A DNA stretch of 5,314 bases from Frankiaceae bacterium. GTDB lineage: Bacteria; Actinomycetota; Actinomycetes; JADGOU01. The notes beneath the pieces are model-generated. The model did not search any database. It was given only the letters and a program-made list of their open reading frames with translations, and was not told the origin of the DNA. The position numbers were made by a program, and so were the translations under genes. Location of the stretch: contig JADGOU010000213.1 in NCBI GenBank assembly GCA_017882835.1, positions 1-5,314 of the forward strand, in the 5' to 3' direction. Shown here one piece after another: positions 1 to 5,314 of the stretch. How positions within the stretch are numbered: position 1 is the stretch's first letter; every line of letters begins with the position of its first letter.

Positions 1-633
1 ATCGGGTTGCTCGGTGTCGCCCTCGCCTTCGGCCTGACGGTGCTCACCATGGCGTACGCCTTCGGCCACGTCTCGGGCGGCCACTTCAACCCGGCCGTCA
101 CGGTCGGGCTCTGGGTGGGCGGCCGGTTCAACGCCCGCGACGTGTTGCCCTACATCGGCACGCAGGTGGTTGCGGGCATTGCCGCCGCCGGGGTGCTGCT
201 CGCCATCGCCACCGGAAAACCCGGCTACTCGATCGGCACCAATGGTCTAGCCGCAAACGGCTACGGCAGCCACTCGCCCGGGGGCTATAGCCTGGCGTCG
301 GGATTACTCACCGAGATCGTCATGACGGCCGCGTTCCTGGTCGTGATCCTGGCGGTCACCGGCCGCGGAGCGCCGGCCGGCTTCGGGCCGCTGGCGATCG
401 GGCTGGCGCTGACCTTGATTCACCTAATCAGCATTCCGGTCACCAACACCTCGGTGAACCCGGCCCGGTCGACCGGGCCGGCGATTTTCGTGCACGGCTG
501 GGCGCTCAGCCAGTTGTGGCTGTTCTGGGTCGCACCTCTGGTCGGAGCCGCCCTGGCCGGCGTGGGCTTCCGGTACGTCTTCGAGGACAAGCGGCCGTTG
601 GCATCGGAGGCACGCGGCCCGCGCGACGGTTGA
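1..633 (+). CDS. aqpZ: Aquaporin Z-type water channel, 5' end missing
   Basis: Membrane channel of the MIP family, expected to pass water rapidly across the cytoplasmic membrane. The reading frame is open from base 1 (Ile-Gly-Leu...) and ends at TGA 631-633, leaving 210 residues. Both pore motifs are present: NPA at window residues 30-32 (HFNPAVT) and at 153-155 (SVNPARS). The four selectivity-filter residues of E. coli AqpZ (Phe43, His174, Thr183, Arg189) appear as Phe10, His141, Thr150 and Arg156. All share an offset of 33, so about 33 N-terminal residues (TM1) lie outside the window and no indels separate these sites. This filter is water-specific rather than glycerol-type. Membrane segments run roughly at 3-22, 48-68, 98-119, 125-146 and 171-193, followed by a short hydrophilic tail. 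The TTG at 7-9 is an internal Leu codon, not the start. It converges with the DUF5522-like gene, and no terminator is visible between them. Confidence 0.95.
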   Translation: MGLLGVALAFGLTVLTMAYAFGHVSGGHFNPAVTVGLWVGGRFNARDVLPYIGTQVVAGIAAAGVLLAIATGKPGYSIGTNGLAANGYGSHSPGGYSLASGLLTEIVMTAAFLVVILAVTGRGAPAGFGPLAIGLALTLIHLISIPVTNTSVNPARSTGPAIFVHGWALSQLWLFWVAPLVGAALAGVGFRYVFEDKRPLASEARGPRDG

Positions 634-655
634 CTCGCCGCCGATGTACTTCGGG

Positions 656-916
656 TCACGGGCTTGCTGCCGAGTCGTCCTCGACGTACGGACAGTGCCG
701 ACAGTCCCGGCTGCAGCAGAAGCCCCGGTCGACCAAGAACTGAGCGGTCAGGACGAACAGTCCCGACGACGGGTCGAGGTAGCCCAACTGACCGACCGCC
801 AGCGCCGCCGCGTGGGCGGCCAGCACCCCCGGCCGGCCGGGGTGGCTCAACGGCAACCGAGACCGGGCTGGCACCGTCAGCGGCCGGTCAGCCAGTCGGC
901 CGGGTTCCTCAGGCAC
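656..916 (-). CDS. Small Cys-rich DUF5522-like protein, start uncertain
   Basis: Small soluble protein of unknown function. The C-terminal half carries the signature I associate with DUF5522: an AAHAAAL helix, then GYLDP, a short LFVLTAQFL segment and the cysteine motif CCxxxCRHCPY (cysteines encoded at about 692-718). Four closely spaced Cys plus a His could bind a metal, but this is inference. The stop is TGA at 656-658. The start is unclear. The conserved part seems to begin at DRPLT, encoded just downstream of 895. GTG 914-916 is the nearest standard start that includes it (86 aa) but has no Shine-Dalgarno. A CTG at 893-895 has GAGGAA nine bases upstream and would give MADRPLT (79 aa). 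GTG 872-874 would cut the conserved beginning. The frame stays open to ATG 1166-1168, but that extension is low-complexity and overlaps marR. It lies downstream of marR on the same strand and could be cotranscribed. Confidence 0.72.
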   Translation of the reverse strand: MPEEPGRLADRPLTVPARSRLPLSHPGRPGVLAAHAAALAVGQLGYLDPSSGLFVLTAQFLVDRGFCCSRDCRHCPYVEDDSAASP

Positions 917-975
917 CTGGGGAAGGCACCTGGGGAAGGCACCTGGGGAAGGCACCTGGGGAAGGCACCCGGGAA
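912..975. repeat. 13-bp tandem repeat, four perfect copies plus a degenerate fifth
   Basis: The unit GGCACCTGGGGAA occurs perfectly at 912-924, 925-937, 938-950 and 951-963, followed by a shortened copy, GGCACCCGGGAA, at 964-975. It lies between the marR stop and the DUF5522-like gene. Thirteen is not a multiple of three, so gain or loss of one copy would shift any reading frame across it, which argues that the array is non-coding. On the minus strand each perfect unit contains a GTG triplet, and the one at 914-916 is a candidate start for the downstream gene. There are no spacers between copies, so it is not a CRISPR array. Confidence 0.95.
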
Positions 976-994
976 GCCTACGAGGCTGGCCGGG
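968..994 (-). terminator. Possible terminator-like hairpin after marR
   Basis: On the minus strand a hairpin starts 13 bases beyond the marR stop codon: an outer 5-bp stem (CCCGG/CCGGG), a 2x2 internal loop, an inner 4-bp stem (AGCC/GGCT) and a 5-base loop. No T-run follows, so it is not a canonical intrinsic terminator. Actinobacteria often use such U-poor hairpins. It could equally be a processing or attenuation structure between marR and the DUF5522-like gene. Confidence 0.35.
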
Positions 995-1007
995 TGGCTC
1001 GGTCCCG

Positions 1008-1829
1008 CTACCGGTGAATGTGCTGCTGGCACGGATGCCGATCGCCGCGCATAAGCCCGTGGCGGGATGGCAGCCCGTGGCGGTGCGGCCGACCCGGTCC
1101 CCGGCCGCGTAGCCGGTGTCCGGGGAATACTCCGCCGGGCGCACCCGCGGGACCGTCCGGTGGGTCATTGGCGCTGTCGTCGGCCGGGTCCAACCCCTGC
1201 CGGGCGGCGCTGCGCAGCAACTGCAGGATCCGCGCCAGGGCCTCGCGGTCGGGCTCGGTCAGTCCGGCGAATACCTCGTCGAGGCTCGACTGCCGGTCCG
1301 AGCGAGTCCGGGCCAGCTCGGCGGTGCCAGCTGCGGTGATCCGCAGCAGGGTGGCCCGCCGGTCGTCGGGATCCGGCTCCCGCTCGAGCAACCCGTCGGC
1401 CTCCAGGGCGTCCACCATCGGGGTGACGGTACGGGGGACCACCCCGAGCCGGTGAGCGAGCTCGCCCATGCGCTGTGGCGAGTCGGTGTCGAGTGCGGCC
1501 AGCAAAGCGCTGCGAGCGAAGGTCAGGCGGCCGGCGCGGCGTTGCCAGCCGCCTTGGACGCGACCACGAGCCCGGAGCAGCTGGCCCACTCCGAGGAACG
1601 CCTCGGCCAGGGCCTCCGGACCGGTGCCGATTGGAGCGTCGGTCCACAACGTCGCGAGCCGGGCGCCACGCCGACCGTGACCGTGCCGGTGCGGCCCACG
1701 GCGAGCGCCATGAGCGCCGTGCTGGTCGTGCTGGTCGTGCTGATCGTGCTGATCGTGCTGATCGTGCTGATCGTGCTGGTCGTGCGGCCGGGGCGGCTGC
1801 CCCGGGGTAGGAGATGTGTTCTCCGTCAT
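1008..1829 (-). CDS. MarR-family transcriptional regulator with His-rich termini
   Basis: Predicted cytoplasmic dimeric DNA-binding regulator of 273 aa; the MarR fold usually needs only about 140-170 aa. The core lies at residues ~70-210. The winged helix-turn-helix is at ~104-165: MGELAHRLGVVPRTVTPMVD is the HTH (recognition helix ~131-142) and PDPDDRRATLLRIT (152-165) is the wing with the typical DxRR motif. Helices before and after it would form the dimer interface. Residues 16-36 are seven HDQ triplets, followed by a Gly/His/Arg stretch to ~57. The tail from ~214 is Pro/Gly/Asp-rich and ends His-rich with one Cys (PHRHG, SRHG, DRHPCQQHIHR). ATG 1827-1829 is chosen because GGAGG lies five bases upstream; an in-frame TTG at 1839-1841 overlaps that site. 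It is divergent from rplU, and an inverted repeat on its promoter suggests autoregulation. The effector is not deducible. Metal binding by the histidines is inference only. Confidence 0.9.
   Translation of the reverse strand: MTENTSPTPGQPPRPHDQHDQHDQHDQHDQHDQHDQHGAHGARRGPHRHGHGRRGARLATLWTDAPIGTGPEALAEAFLGVGQLLRARGRVQGGWQRRAGRLTFARSALLAALDTDSPQRMGELAHRLGVVPRTVTPMVDALEADGLLEREPDPDDRRATLLRITAAGTAELARTRSDRQSSLDEVFAGLTEPDREALARILQLLRSAARQGLDPADDSANDPPDGPAGAPGGVFPGHRLRGRGPGRPHRHGLPSRHGLMRGDRHPCQQHIHR
1719..1784. repeat. 9-bp tandem repeat encoding (HDQ)7 in the MarR protein
   Basis: Seven head-to-tail 9-bp units run from 1719 to 1781, followed by one more GTG (His on the minus strand). There are two versions: GTGCTGGTC (1719, 1728 and 1773) and GTGCTGATC (four in a row, 1737-1772). 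They differ only in the Asp codon (GAC or GAT). Because the unit is a multiple of three, copy-number change lengthens or shortens the protein without a frameshift. The near-identity at DNA level points to recent expansion by slippage. Confidence 0.97.
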
Positions 1830-1834
1830 TACAT

Positions 1835-1839
1835 CCTCC
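1835..1839 (-). promoter_or_regulatory. marR ribosome binding site
   Basis: The minus strand reads GGAGG five bases upstream of ATG 1827-1829. It is the clearest Shine-Dalgarno in the window and decides the start in favour of this ATG over the TTG at 1839-1841. Confidence 0.8.
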
Positions 1840-1858
1840 AAGTCGTTGAGTCCTGCTC

Positions 1859-1864
1859 ACTGTA
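1859..1864 (-). promoter_or_regulatory. Candidate -10 box of the marR promoter
   Basis: The minus strand reads TACAGT, which fits the actinobacterial TAnnnT -10 pattern. Transcription would begin around 1852, leaving a leader of ~22 bases that contains the GGAGG site. No convincing -35 box is seen at 17-18 bases upstream. The inverted repeat 1865-1892 abuts this box and covers the spacer/-35 region. Confidence 0.4.
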
Positions 1865-1892
1865 CGCCGTACTCAATGAGATCGGTACGGCG
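1865..1892. promoter_or_regulatory. Inverted repeat, candidate MarR operator
   Basis: Perfect 8-bp arms, CGCCGTAC (1865-1872) and GTACGGCG (1885-1892), flank a 12-base centre that includes a near-palindrome, CTCA-A-TGAG (1872-1880). A second pair, TTGAGT (1846-1851) and ACTCAA (1871-1876), overlaps it. The placement just upstream of the likely marR -10 box is what one expects of a self-repressing MarR protein. The centre-to-centre distance of the outer arms (20 bp, about two helical turns) would suit a dimer or a pair of dimers. Binding is inferred, not shown. Confidence 0.45.
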
Positions 1893-1984
1893 GATATTCC
1901 GGGGTTGGTTAGCCGTTAGGCCGGACGGGCTCCACGGACACTCCAGGGCGGCCGTTCCGATGTCCTCGACGCTGGCGCGTCGGG

Positions 1985-1990
1985 TACCCT
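1985..1990 (+). promoter_or_regulatory. Candidate -10 box for the rplU operon
   Basis: TACCCT lies inside the palindrome GGGTACCC and fits TAnnnT. A weak -35-like TGTCCT is at 1961-1966 with an 18-base spacer. Transcription would start near 1997, giving an rplU leader of ~100 bases. No better plus-strand promoter was seen in 1896-2090, but the call rests on short matches. Confidence 0.35.
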
Positions 1991-2026
1991 GATCCCCGGC
2001 ACGTCGGTGGACGGGCCGCTTCTGCG

Positions 2027-2055
2027 TGCCTGGCGGTTGTGTCGCTGCGCCGGCA
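2027..2055 (+). other. Possible hairpin in the rplU leader
   Basis: TGCC-T-GGCG (2027-2035) can pair with CGCCGGCA (2048-2055), leaving one bulged T and a 12-base loop. It would lie in the untranslated leader about 45 bases before the L21 start. Ribosomal protein leaders are often regulatory, but GC-rich DNA gives such pairings by chance and I do not recognise a known leader family here. Confidence 0.25.
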
Positions 2056-2087
2056 GGGCAGCAACGGAGCATCTCGTCGAGGTAGTC

Positions 2088-2092
2088 AGGGG
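2088..2092 (+). promoter_or_regulatory. rplU ribosome binding site
   Basis: AGGGG lies seven bases before GTG 2100-2102. This spacing favours that GTG over the in-frame TTG at 2094-2096, which would be only one base from the site. Confidence 0.6.
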
Positions 2093-2099
2093 TTTGAGC

Positions 2100-2414
2100 G
2101 TGTACGCGATCGTCCGCACCGGAGGCAAACAGCACAAGGTCACCGTGGGCGACGTCATCACGGTCGAGAAGCTGCCCGGCGATCCCGGCACCGGGGTGGC
2201 GCTGCCGGCCCTGCTGGTGGTGGACGGTGACGCCGTAACCTCCGACGCCGCCGCTCTGTCGGGGGTGGCCGTGACCGCCGAGGTGGTTGGCCAGACCAAG
2301 GGGCCGAAGATCAACATTCTCAAGTACAAGAAGAAGACCGGGTACCGCAAGCGGCAAGGGCACCGCCAGCACCTGACTCAGCTGCGGGTCACCGGCATCG
2401 AGACCGGGAAGTAG
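2100..2414 (+). CDS. rplU: 50S ribosomal protein L21
   Basis: Structural protein of the large ribosomal subunit that binds 23S rRNA. The 104-residue product matches the usual L21 length (~103) and starts with the family hallmark [11 protein letters not shown]. The basic C-terminal part ([24 protein letters not shown]) is the typical rRNA-binding section, and the protein ends [11 protein letters not shown] at 2100 is chosen because it gives the hallmark N-terminus and has AGGGG seven bases upstream; the frame is open further upstream but that part is not L21-like. It is the first gene of the plus-strand operon, six bases before rpmA and ~270 bases from the divergent marR start. In many actinobacteria rne (RNase E/G) precedes it; here it does not. 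Confidence 0.97.
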   Translation: MYAIVRTGGKQHKVTVGDVITVEKLPGDPGTGVALPALLVVDGDAVTSDAAALSGVAVTAEVVGQTKGPKINILKYKKKTGYRKRQGHRQHLTQLRVTGIETGK

Positions 2415-2420
2415 TCGGCC

Positions 2421-2726
2421 ATGGCACACAAGAAGGGCGCGTCCTCCAGCCGGAACGGCCGGGACTCCAACGCCCAGCGCCTCGGCGTCAAGCGGTACGG
2501 CGGGCAGGTGGTCAAGGCCGGCGAGATCATCGTTCGGCAGCGCGGGACGCACTTCCACCCGGGGGACGCTGTCGGCCGCGGTGGCGACGACACGCTGTTC
2601 GCGCTCGCGCCGGGCGCGGTGTTGTTCCACACCAAGCGTGGCCGCAAGACCATCAGCATCGTCTCGCCCGCTGCGACGTCAGCCGATTCGGCCGCCGAGC
2701 CGATCGCCGAGCCGGTGGGGGCGTAG
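2421..2726 (+). CDS. rpmA: 50S ribosomal protein L27
   Basis: Large-subunit protein whose N-terminal tail reaches the peptidyl transferase centre and contacts tRNA. The start is a clean [16 protein letters not shown] with no cleavable leader of the Firmicutes type. The core carries [39 protein letters not shown] and a C-terminal KRGRKTISI. The product is 101 aa, longer than the usual ~85, because of an Ala/Glu/Ser-rich tail (about residues 83-101) that looks unstructured. ATG 2421 follows the rplU stop by six bases. A weak GGAAG overlaps the end of rplU, so translation is probably coupled. Together with rplU and obgE it forms a ribosome-assembly unit. Confidence 0.98.
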   Translation: MAHKKGASSSRNGRDSNAQRLGVKRYGGQVVKAGEIIVRQRGTHFHPGDAVGRGGDDTLFALAPGAVLFHTKRGRKTISIVSPAATSADSAAEPIAEPVGA

Positions 2727-2742
2727 TTCCGGCCATCAGCGG

Positions 2743-4176
2743 ATGACGACGTTCAAGGACTGCGTCGTCCTGCATGCCTCGGCCGGCGATGGCGGCCACG
2801 GCTGCGCGTCCATTCATCGAGAGAAGTTCAAGCCGCTCGGTGGCCCGGACGGTGGGGACGGCGGGTCCGGCGGAGATGTCGTTCTCGTCGTGGACCGCAA
2901 CGTCGCCAGTCTGCTCGACTACCACTTCCATCCACACCAGCGGGCGGGGTCCGGCAAGCCGGGGCAGGGCGGGAACAAGTCGGGCTCGACCGGGCACTCG
3001 CTGGAGCTGCCGGTGCCGGACGGGACGGTCGTGCGTACCGCGGATGGCACGCTGCTCGCGGATCTGGTCGGCGACGGAACTCCCCACGTCGTCGCCCGCG
3101 GTGGCCGCGGCGGTTTGGGCAACGCCTCGCTGGCCTCCCCGCGGCGGCGGGCTCCCGGGTTCGCGCTGCTCGGCGAGCCCGGCGAGCACGGCGACGTCAT
3201 CCTCGAGCTCAAGAGCGTCGCGGATGTCGCGCTGGTGGGCTTTCCCAGCGCCGGGAAGTCCTCGCTGATCGCCGTCCTGAGCGCCGCCCGGCCGAAGATC
3301 GCCGACTATCCGTTCACCACCCTGGTCCCGAACCTGGGCGTCGTGAGTGCCGGTGGCACAGATTTCACCGTCGCCGACGTGCCGGGCTTGATCCCCGGGG
3401 CGAGTGCGGGCAAGGGCCTGGGCCTGGAGTTCCTCCGCCACGTCGAGCGCTGCGCCGTGCTCGTGCACGTGGTCGACTGCGCCACCCTGGAGCCGGGCCG
3501 GGACCCGGTCAGCGACATCGAGACCATCGAGGCCGAGCTGGCGGCGTACGGCGGGTTGGCCGACCGACCGCGGCTGGTGGCACTGAACAAGGTCGACATC
3601 CCCGAGGCGGCCGAGCTGGCCGAGCTGGCCGGCCCCATGCTCGCGGCCCGGGGGCTGCGGGCGCTGGAGGTCAGTGCCGTCTCCCGCGCCGGAATGCGCG
3701 AGTTGAGCTACGCCCTGGCTGAGGCCGTGAGCGCCGTGCGGGCGGCCCGGCCCGCCGCCGAAGCGACCCGAATCGTGCTCCGGCCGACGGCCGTCGACGA
3801 CGCTGGTTTCACGGTCGACGCCGGCCCGGACGGCTTCGTGGTGACCGGTGCCAAACCGCAGCGCTGGGTTCGCCAAACCGACTTCAGCAACGACGAGGCC
3901 GTCGGCTACCTCGCGGACCGACTGGCCCGGCTCGGAGTAGAAGCCGCCTTGGCCGACGCCGGAGCGCAACCGGGCGCGCAGGTGGTGATCGGCGACGTCG
4001 GCTTCGACTGGCAGCCGACCACGCTGGCGGGCGTGGACGTCGATTTCGGTCGCCGGGGTACCGACGCCCGCCTGGACACGTCGCCGCGACCGCGAGCCGA
4101 TCAGCGGCTGGCGGCCAAGCGGGCGCGGCGCCCGGACCGGTCCCGGGCGCCTGAGCCGGACGACTCGGCACCGTGA
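2743..4176 (+). CDS. obgE: Obg family GTPase, ribosome assembly
   Basis: Essential GTPase in most bacteria that binds the 50S subunit and acts in late assembly and stress/growth control. The product is 477 aa with the full three-domain layout. The Gly-rich Obg fold (~1-158) includes [16 protein letters not shown] at 31-46. The G domain (~160-335) has G1 GFPSAGKSS at 166-174, G2 region DYPFTT at 188-193, G3 DVPGL at 212-216, G4 NKVD at 282-285 and G5 SAVS at 311-314. The OCT C-terminal domain spans about 342-425 (ATRIVLRP ... GDVGFDWQP). A further ~50-residue Arg/Asp/Pro-rich tail follows, typical of actinobacterial Obg, which run longer than E. coli ObgE (390 aa). ATG 2743 gives the canonical start [18 protein letters not shown]. 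It lies 16 bases after rpmA and has no strong Shine-Dalgarno. The open frame upstream to 2581 is a shadow of rpmA. Confidence 0.98.
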   Translation: MTTFKDCVVLHASAGDGGHGCASIHREKFKPLGGPDGGDGGSGGDVVLVVDRNVASLLDYHFHPHQRAGSGKPGQGGNKSGSTGHSLELPVPDGTVVRTADGTLLADLVGDGTPHVVARGGRGGLGNASLASPRRRAPGFALLGEPGEHGDVILELKSVADVALVGFPSAGKSSLIAVLSAARPKIADYPFTTLVPNLGVVSAGGTDFTVADVPGLIPGASAGKGLGLEFLRHVERCAVLVHVVDCATLEPGRDPVSDIETIEAELAAYGGLADRPRLVALNKVDIPEAAELAELAGPMLAARGLRALEVSAVSRAGMRELSYALAEAVSAVRAARPAAEATRIVLRPTAVDDAGFTVDAGPDGFVVTGAKPQRWVRQTDFSNDEAVGYLADRLARLGVEAALADAGAQPGAQVVIGDVGFDWQPTTLAGVDVDFGRRGTDARLDTSPRPRADQRLAAKRARRPDRSRAPEPDDSAP

Positions 4177-5300
4177 GCCTGGTCGCCCGTCCCGACATCG
4201 GCACCGCCCGTCGGGTGGTGGTCAAGGTCGGGTCCAGCTCGCTCAGCACGGCGCGCGGCGGACTGGACGGTGCCCGGGTCGACGTCTTGGTCGAGGCGCT
4301 GGCCGGGCGCCACGCCGGCGGCACCCAAATGGTGCTGGTGTCGTCCGGGGCGGTCGCCGCCGGGCTCGCGCCGTTGGGGCTGCGCCGCCGGCCTCGTGAC
4401 CTGGCCACGCTGCAGGCGGCGGCCAGCGTCGGCCAGGGTCAGTTGGTCGAGCGGTACGCCGCCTCTTTCGGCCGGTACGGCCTGCGGGTTGGCCAGGTGC
4501 TGATCACTGCTGAGGACGTGGTCCGCCGGGCGCACTACCGCAATGCCCGCCGCACGCTGGACCGGCTGCTGACACTGGGCGTCGTACCGGTGGTGAACGA
4601 GAACGACGTGGTGGCCACCGCCGAGATCCGGGTCGGCGACAACGACCGGCTGGCCGCCCTGGTGGCGCACTTGGTCAGCGCCGACGCGCTGGTGCTGCTC
4701 TCCGACGTTGACGGCCTGTATGACGGCGACCCACGCCACCCGGGCGCCCGGCTGGTGCCGTCGGTGACCGGGGAGGCCGACCTGGCCGGGATCGGGTTTG
4801 GTAGGCCGGGCGCCGTCGGCGTCGGTAGCGGTGGGATGGGCGCCAAGGTCGACGCTGCCCGGGTGGCGACCGCCGCCGGCGTACCGGTGATCGTGGCGGC
4901 GGCAGCGGCGGTCGGTCCGGCGCTGGCCGGTGCTGCGGTGGGGACCTACTTCGCCCCGACCGGCCGACGGACGACCTCCCGGCTGCTATGGCTGGCGCAC
5001 GCCTCGACGCCCCGCGGCTCGCTGTCGCTCGACCCGGGTGCGGTGGCCGCGGTCGTCGACCGGCGGCTCTCGCTGCTGCCCGCCGGCGTGACCGGCGTGC
5101 ACGGGGAGTTCTCCGCCGGCGACCCGGTGGACCTGGTGGACGAGCGCGGTGCGGCAGTCGCACGCGGGCTGGTCAACTACGACGCGACGGAACTACCCGA
5201 GCTGCTGGGGCGCTCGACTCGCGAGCTGGCGGTGGCGCTGGGACCGGGGTACGAGCGGGAGGTCGTGCACCGCGACGACCTGGTGCTGCTGCCTCGCTGA
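4173..5300 (+). CDS. proB: Glutamate 5-kinase with C-terminal PUA domain
   Basis: Cytoplasmic enzyme that phosphorylates L-glutamate with ATP to glutamyl 5-phosphate, the first step of proline synthesis and usually feedback-inhibited by proline. The product is 375 aa (E. coli 367). The amino-acid-kinase domain covers ~12-262: [10 protein letters not shown] at 15-24 (phosphate-binding Lys18), VSSGAVAAG at 56-64, VNENDVV at 141-147, GDND at 155-158, [13 protein letters not shown] at 175-187 and GSGGMGAK at 218-225. The PUA domain follows at ~282-370 ([10 protein letters not shown] ... NYDATEL ... [12 protein letters not shown]). The usual GTGGM is GSGGM here, and the later ASG-type turn is replaced by an alanine run (242-246); neither looks inactivating. 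GTG 4173 overlaps the obgE stop as GTGA with no clear Shine-Dalgarno, pointing to translational coupling. proA often follows but is outside the window. Confidence 0.97.
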   Translation: MSLVARPDIGTARRVVVKVGSSSLSTARGGLDGARVDVLVEALAGRHAGGTQMVLVSSGAVAAGLAPLGLRRRPRDLATLQAAASVGQGQLVERYAASFGRYGLRVGQVLITAEDVVRRAHYRNARRTLDRLLTLGVVPVVNENDVVATAEIRVGDNDRLAALVAHLVSADALVLLSDVDGLYDGDPRHPGARLVPSVTGEADLAGIGFGRPGAVGVGSGGMGAKVDAARVATAAGVPVIVAAAAAVGPALAGAAVGTYFAPTGRRTTSRLLWLAHASTPRGSLSLDPGAVAAVVDRRLSLLPAGVTGVHGEFSAGDPVDLVDERGAAVARGLVNYDATELPELLGRSTRELAVALGPGYEREVVHRDDLVLLPR

Positions 5301-5314
5301 GGGGGTGGCACCTT

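Noticed and set aside
912..975. CRISPR array
   Set aside because: The copies are directly adjacent with no spacers, and the unit is only 13 bp.
644..1054. Plus-strand frame downstream of aqpZ
   Set aside because: It is antisense to the Cys-rich DUF5522-like coding region and reads through the repeat; no domain or ribosome binding site is seen.
917..1168. N-terminal extension of the DUF5522-like frame up to ATG 1166-1168
   Set aside because: The extension is Pro/Gly-rich, runs through the 13-bp repeat and overlaps the marR 3' end; the conserved part lies only downstream of about 895.
1116..1919. Long plus-strand open frame (267 codons) opposite marR
   Set aside because: It is antisense to the clear MarR domain; its Leu/Val/Ile-rich stretch is just the complement of the HDQ repeat, and no family is recognisable.
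1857..2630. 257-codon minus-strand frame across rplU and rpmA
   Set aside because: It is antisense to two unmistakable ribosomal protein genes and has no recognisable domain.
2653..3969. 438-codon minus-strand frame
   Set aside because: Shadow of obgE, whose domains and GTPase motifs are complete on the plus strand; long antisense frames are common in GC-rich DNA.
4101..4739. 212-codon minus-strand frame opposite proB
   Set aside because: Shadow of proB; Gln/His/Arg-rich translation with no family resemblance.
5301..5314. Start of a following gene (GTG 5305-5307)
   Set aside because: Only 14 bases remain, too few to support a coding call; proA is expected from family context only.

Overview
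The window is very GC-rich DNA from a high-GC Gram-positive bacterium (Actinomycetota). The evidence is the strong G/C bias at third codon positions, the frequent GTG starts, and the order rplU-rpmA-obgE-proB on the plus strand, a classic actinobacterial cluster. Protein details suggest an actinomycete in the broad Frankia/Geodermatophilus/Streptomyces range. I cannot name a genus from sequence alone.

Layout. (1) Bases 1-633 (+) hold the 3' part of an AqpZ-type aquaporin whose first ~33 codons lie outside the window. (2) Bases 656-1829 (-) carry two genes convergent with the aquaporin: a MarR-family regulator (1008-1829) with a (His-Asp-Gln)7 tract and a His-rich C-terminus, then a small Cys-rich DUF5522-like protein (about 656-916). 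The gap between them contains a 13-bp tandem repeat and a hairpin beyond the marR stop. (3) Bases 1830-2099 are the divergent control region between marR (-) and rplU (+). It has a good marR ribosome binding site, a likely marR -10 box overlapped by an inverted repeat, a possible -10 box for the ribosomal operon, and a long rplU leader. (4) Bases 2100-5300 (+) are a tightly packed operon: L21 (rplU), L27 (rpmA), the ribosome-assembly GTPase Obg (obgE) and glutamate 5-kinase (proB). Gaps are 6 and 16 bp, followed by a 4-bp overlap between obgE and proB. The window ends 14 bp after proB; proA would be a usual next gene but is not seen.

How the genes fit together. L21, L27 and Obg are all large-subunit proteins or assembly factors. 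ProB starts proline synthesis and is carried along by the operon. The MarR protein may regulate its own promoter, because the inverted repeat sits on it; its effector and other targets are unknown, and metal sensing is only a guess from the histidines. The aquaporin and the DUF5522-like gene show no clear functional link to the operon.

I found no mobile element, CRISPR array, tRNA/rRNA or defence system. Most of the window is housekeeping. The less ordinary parts are the His-rich MarR protein, the two short-unit tandem repeats, the start of the DUF5522-like gene and the absence of rne directly upstream of rplU.
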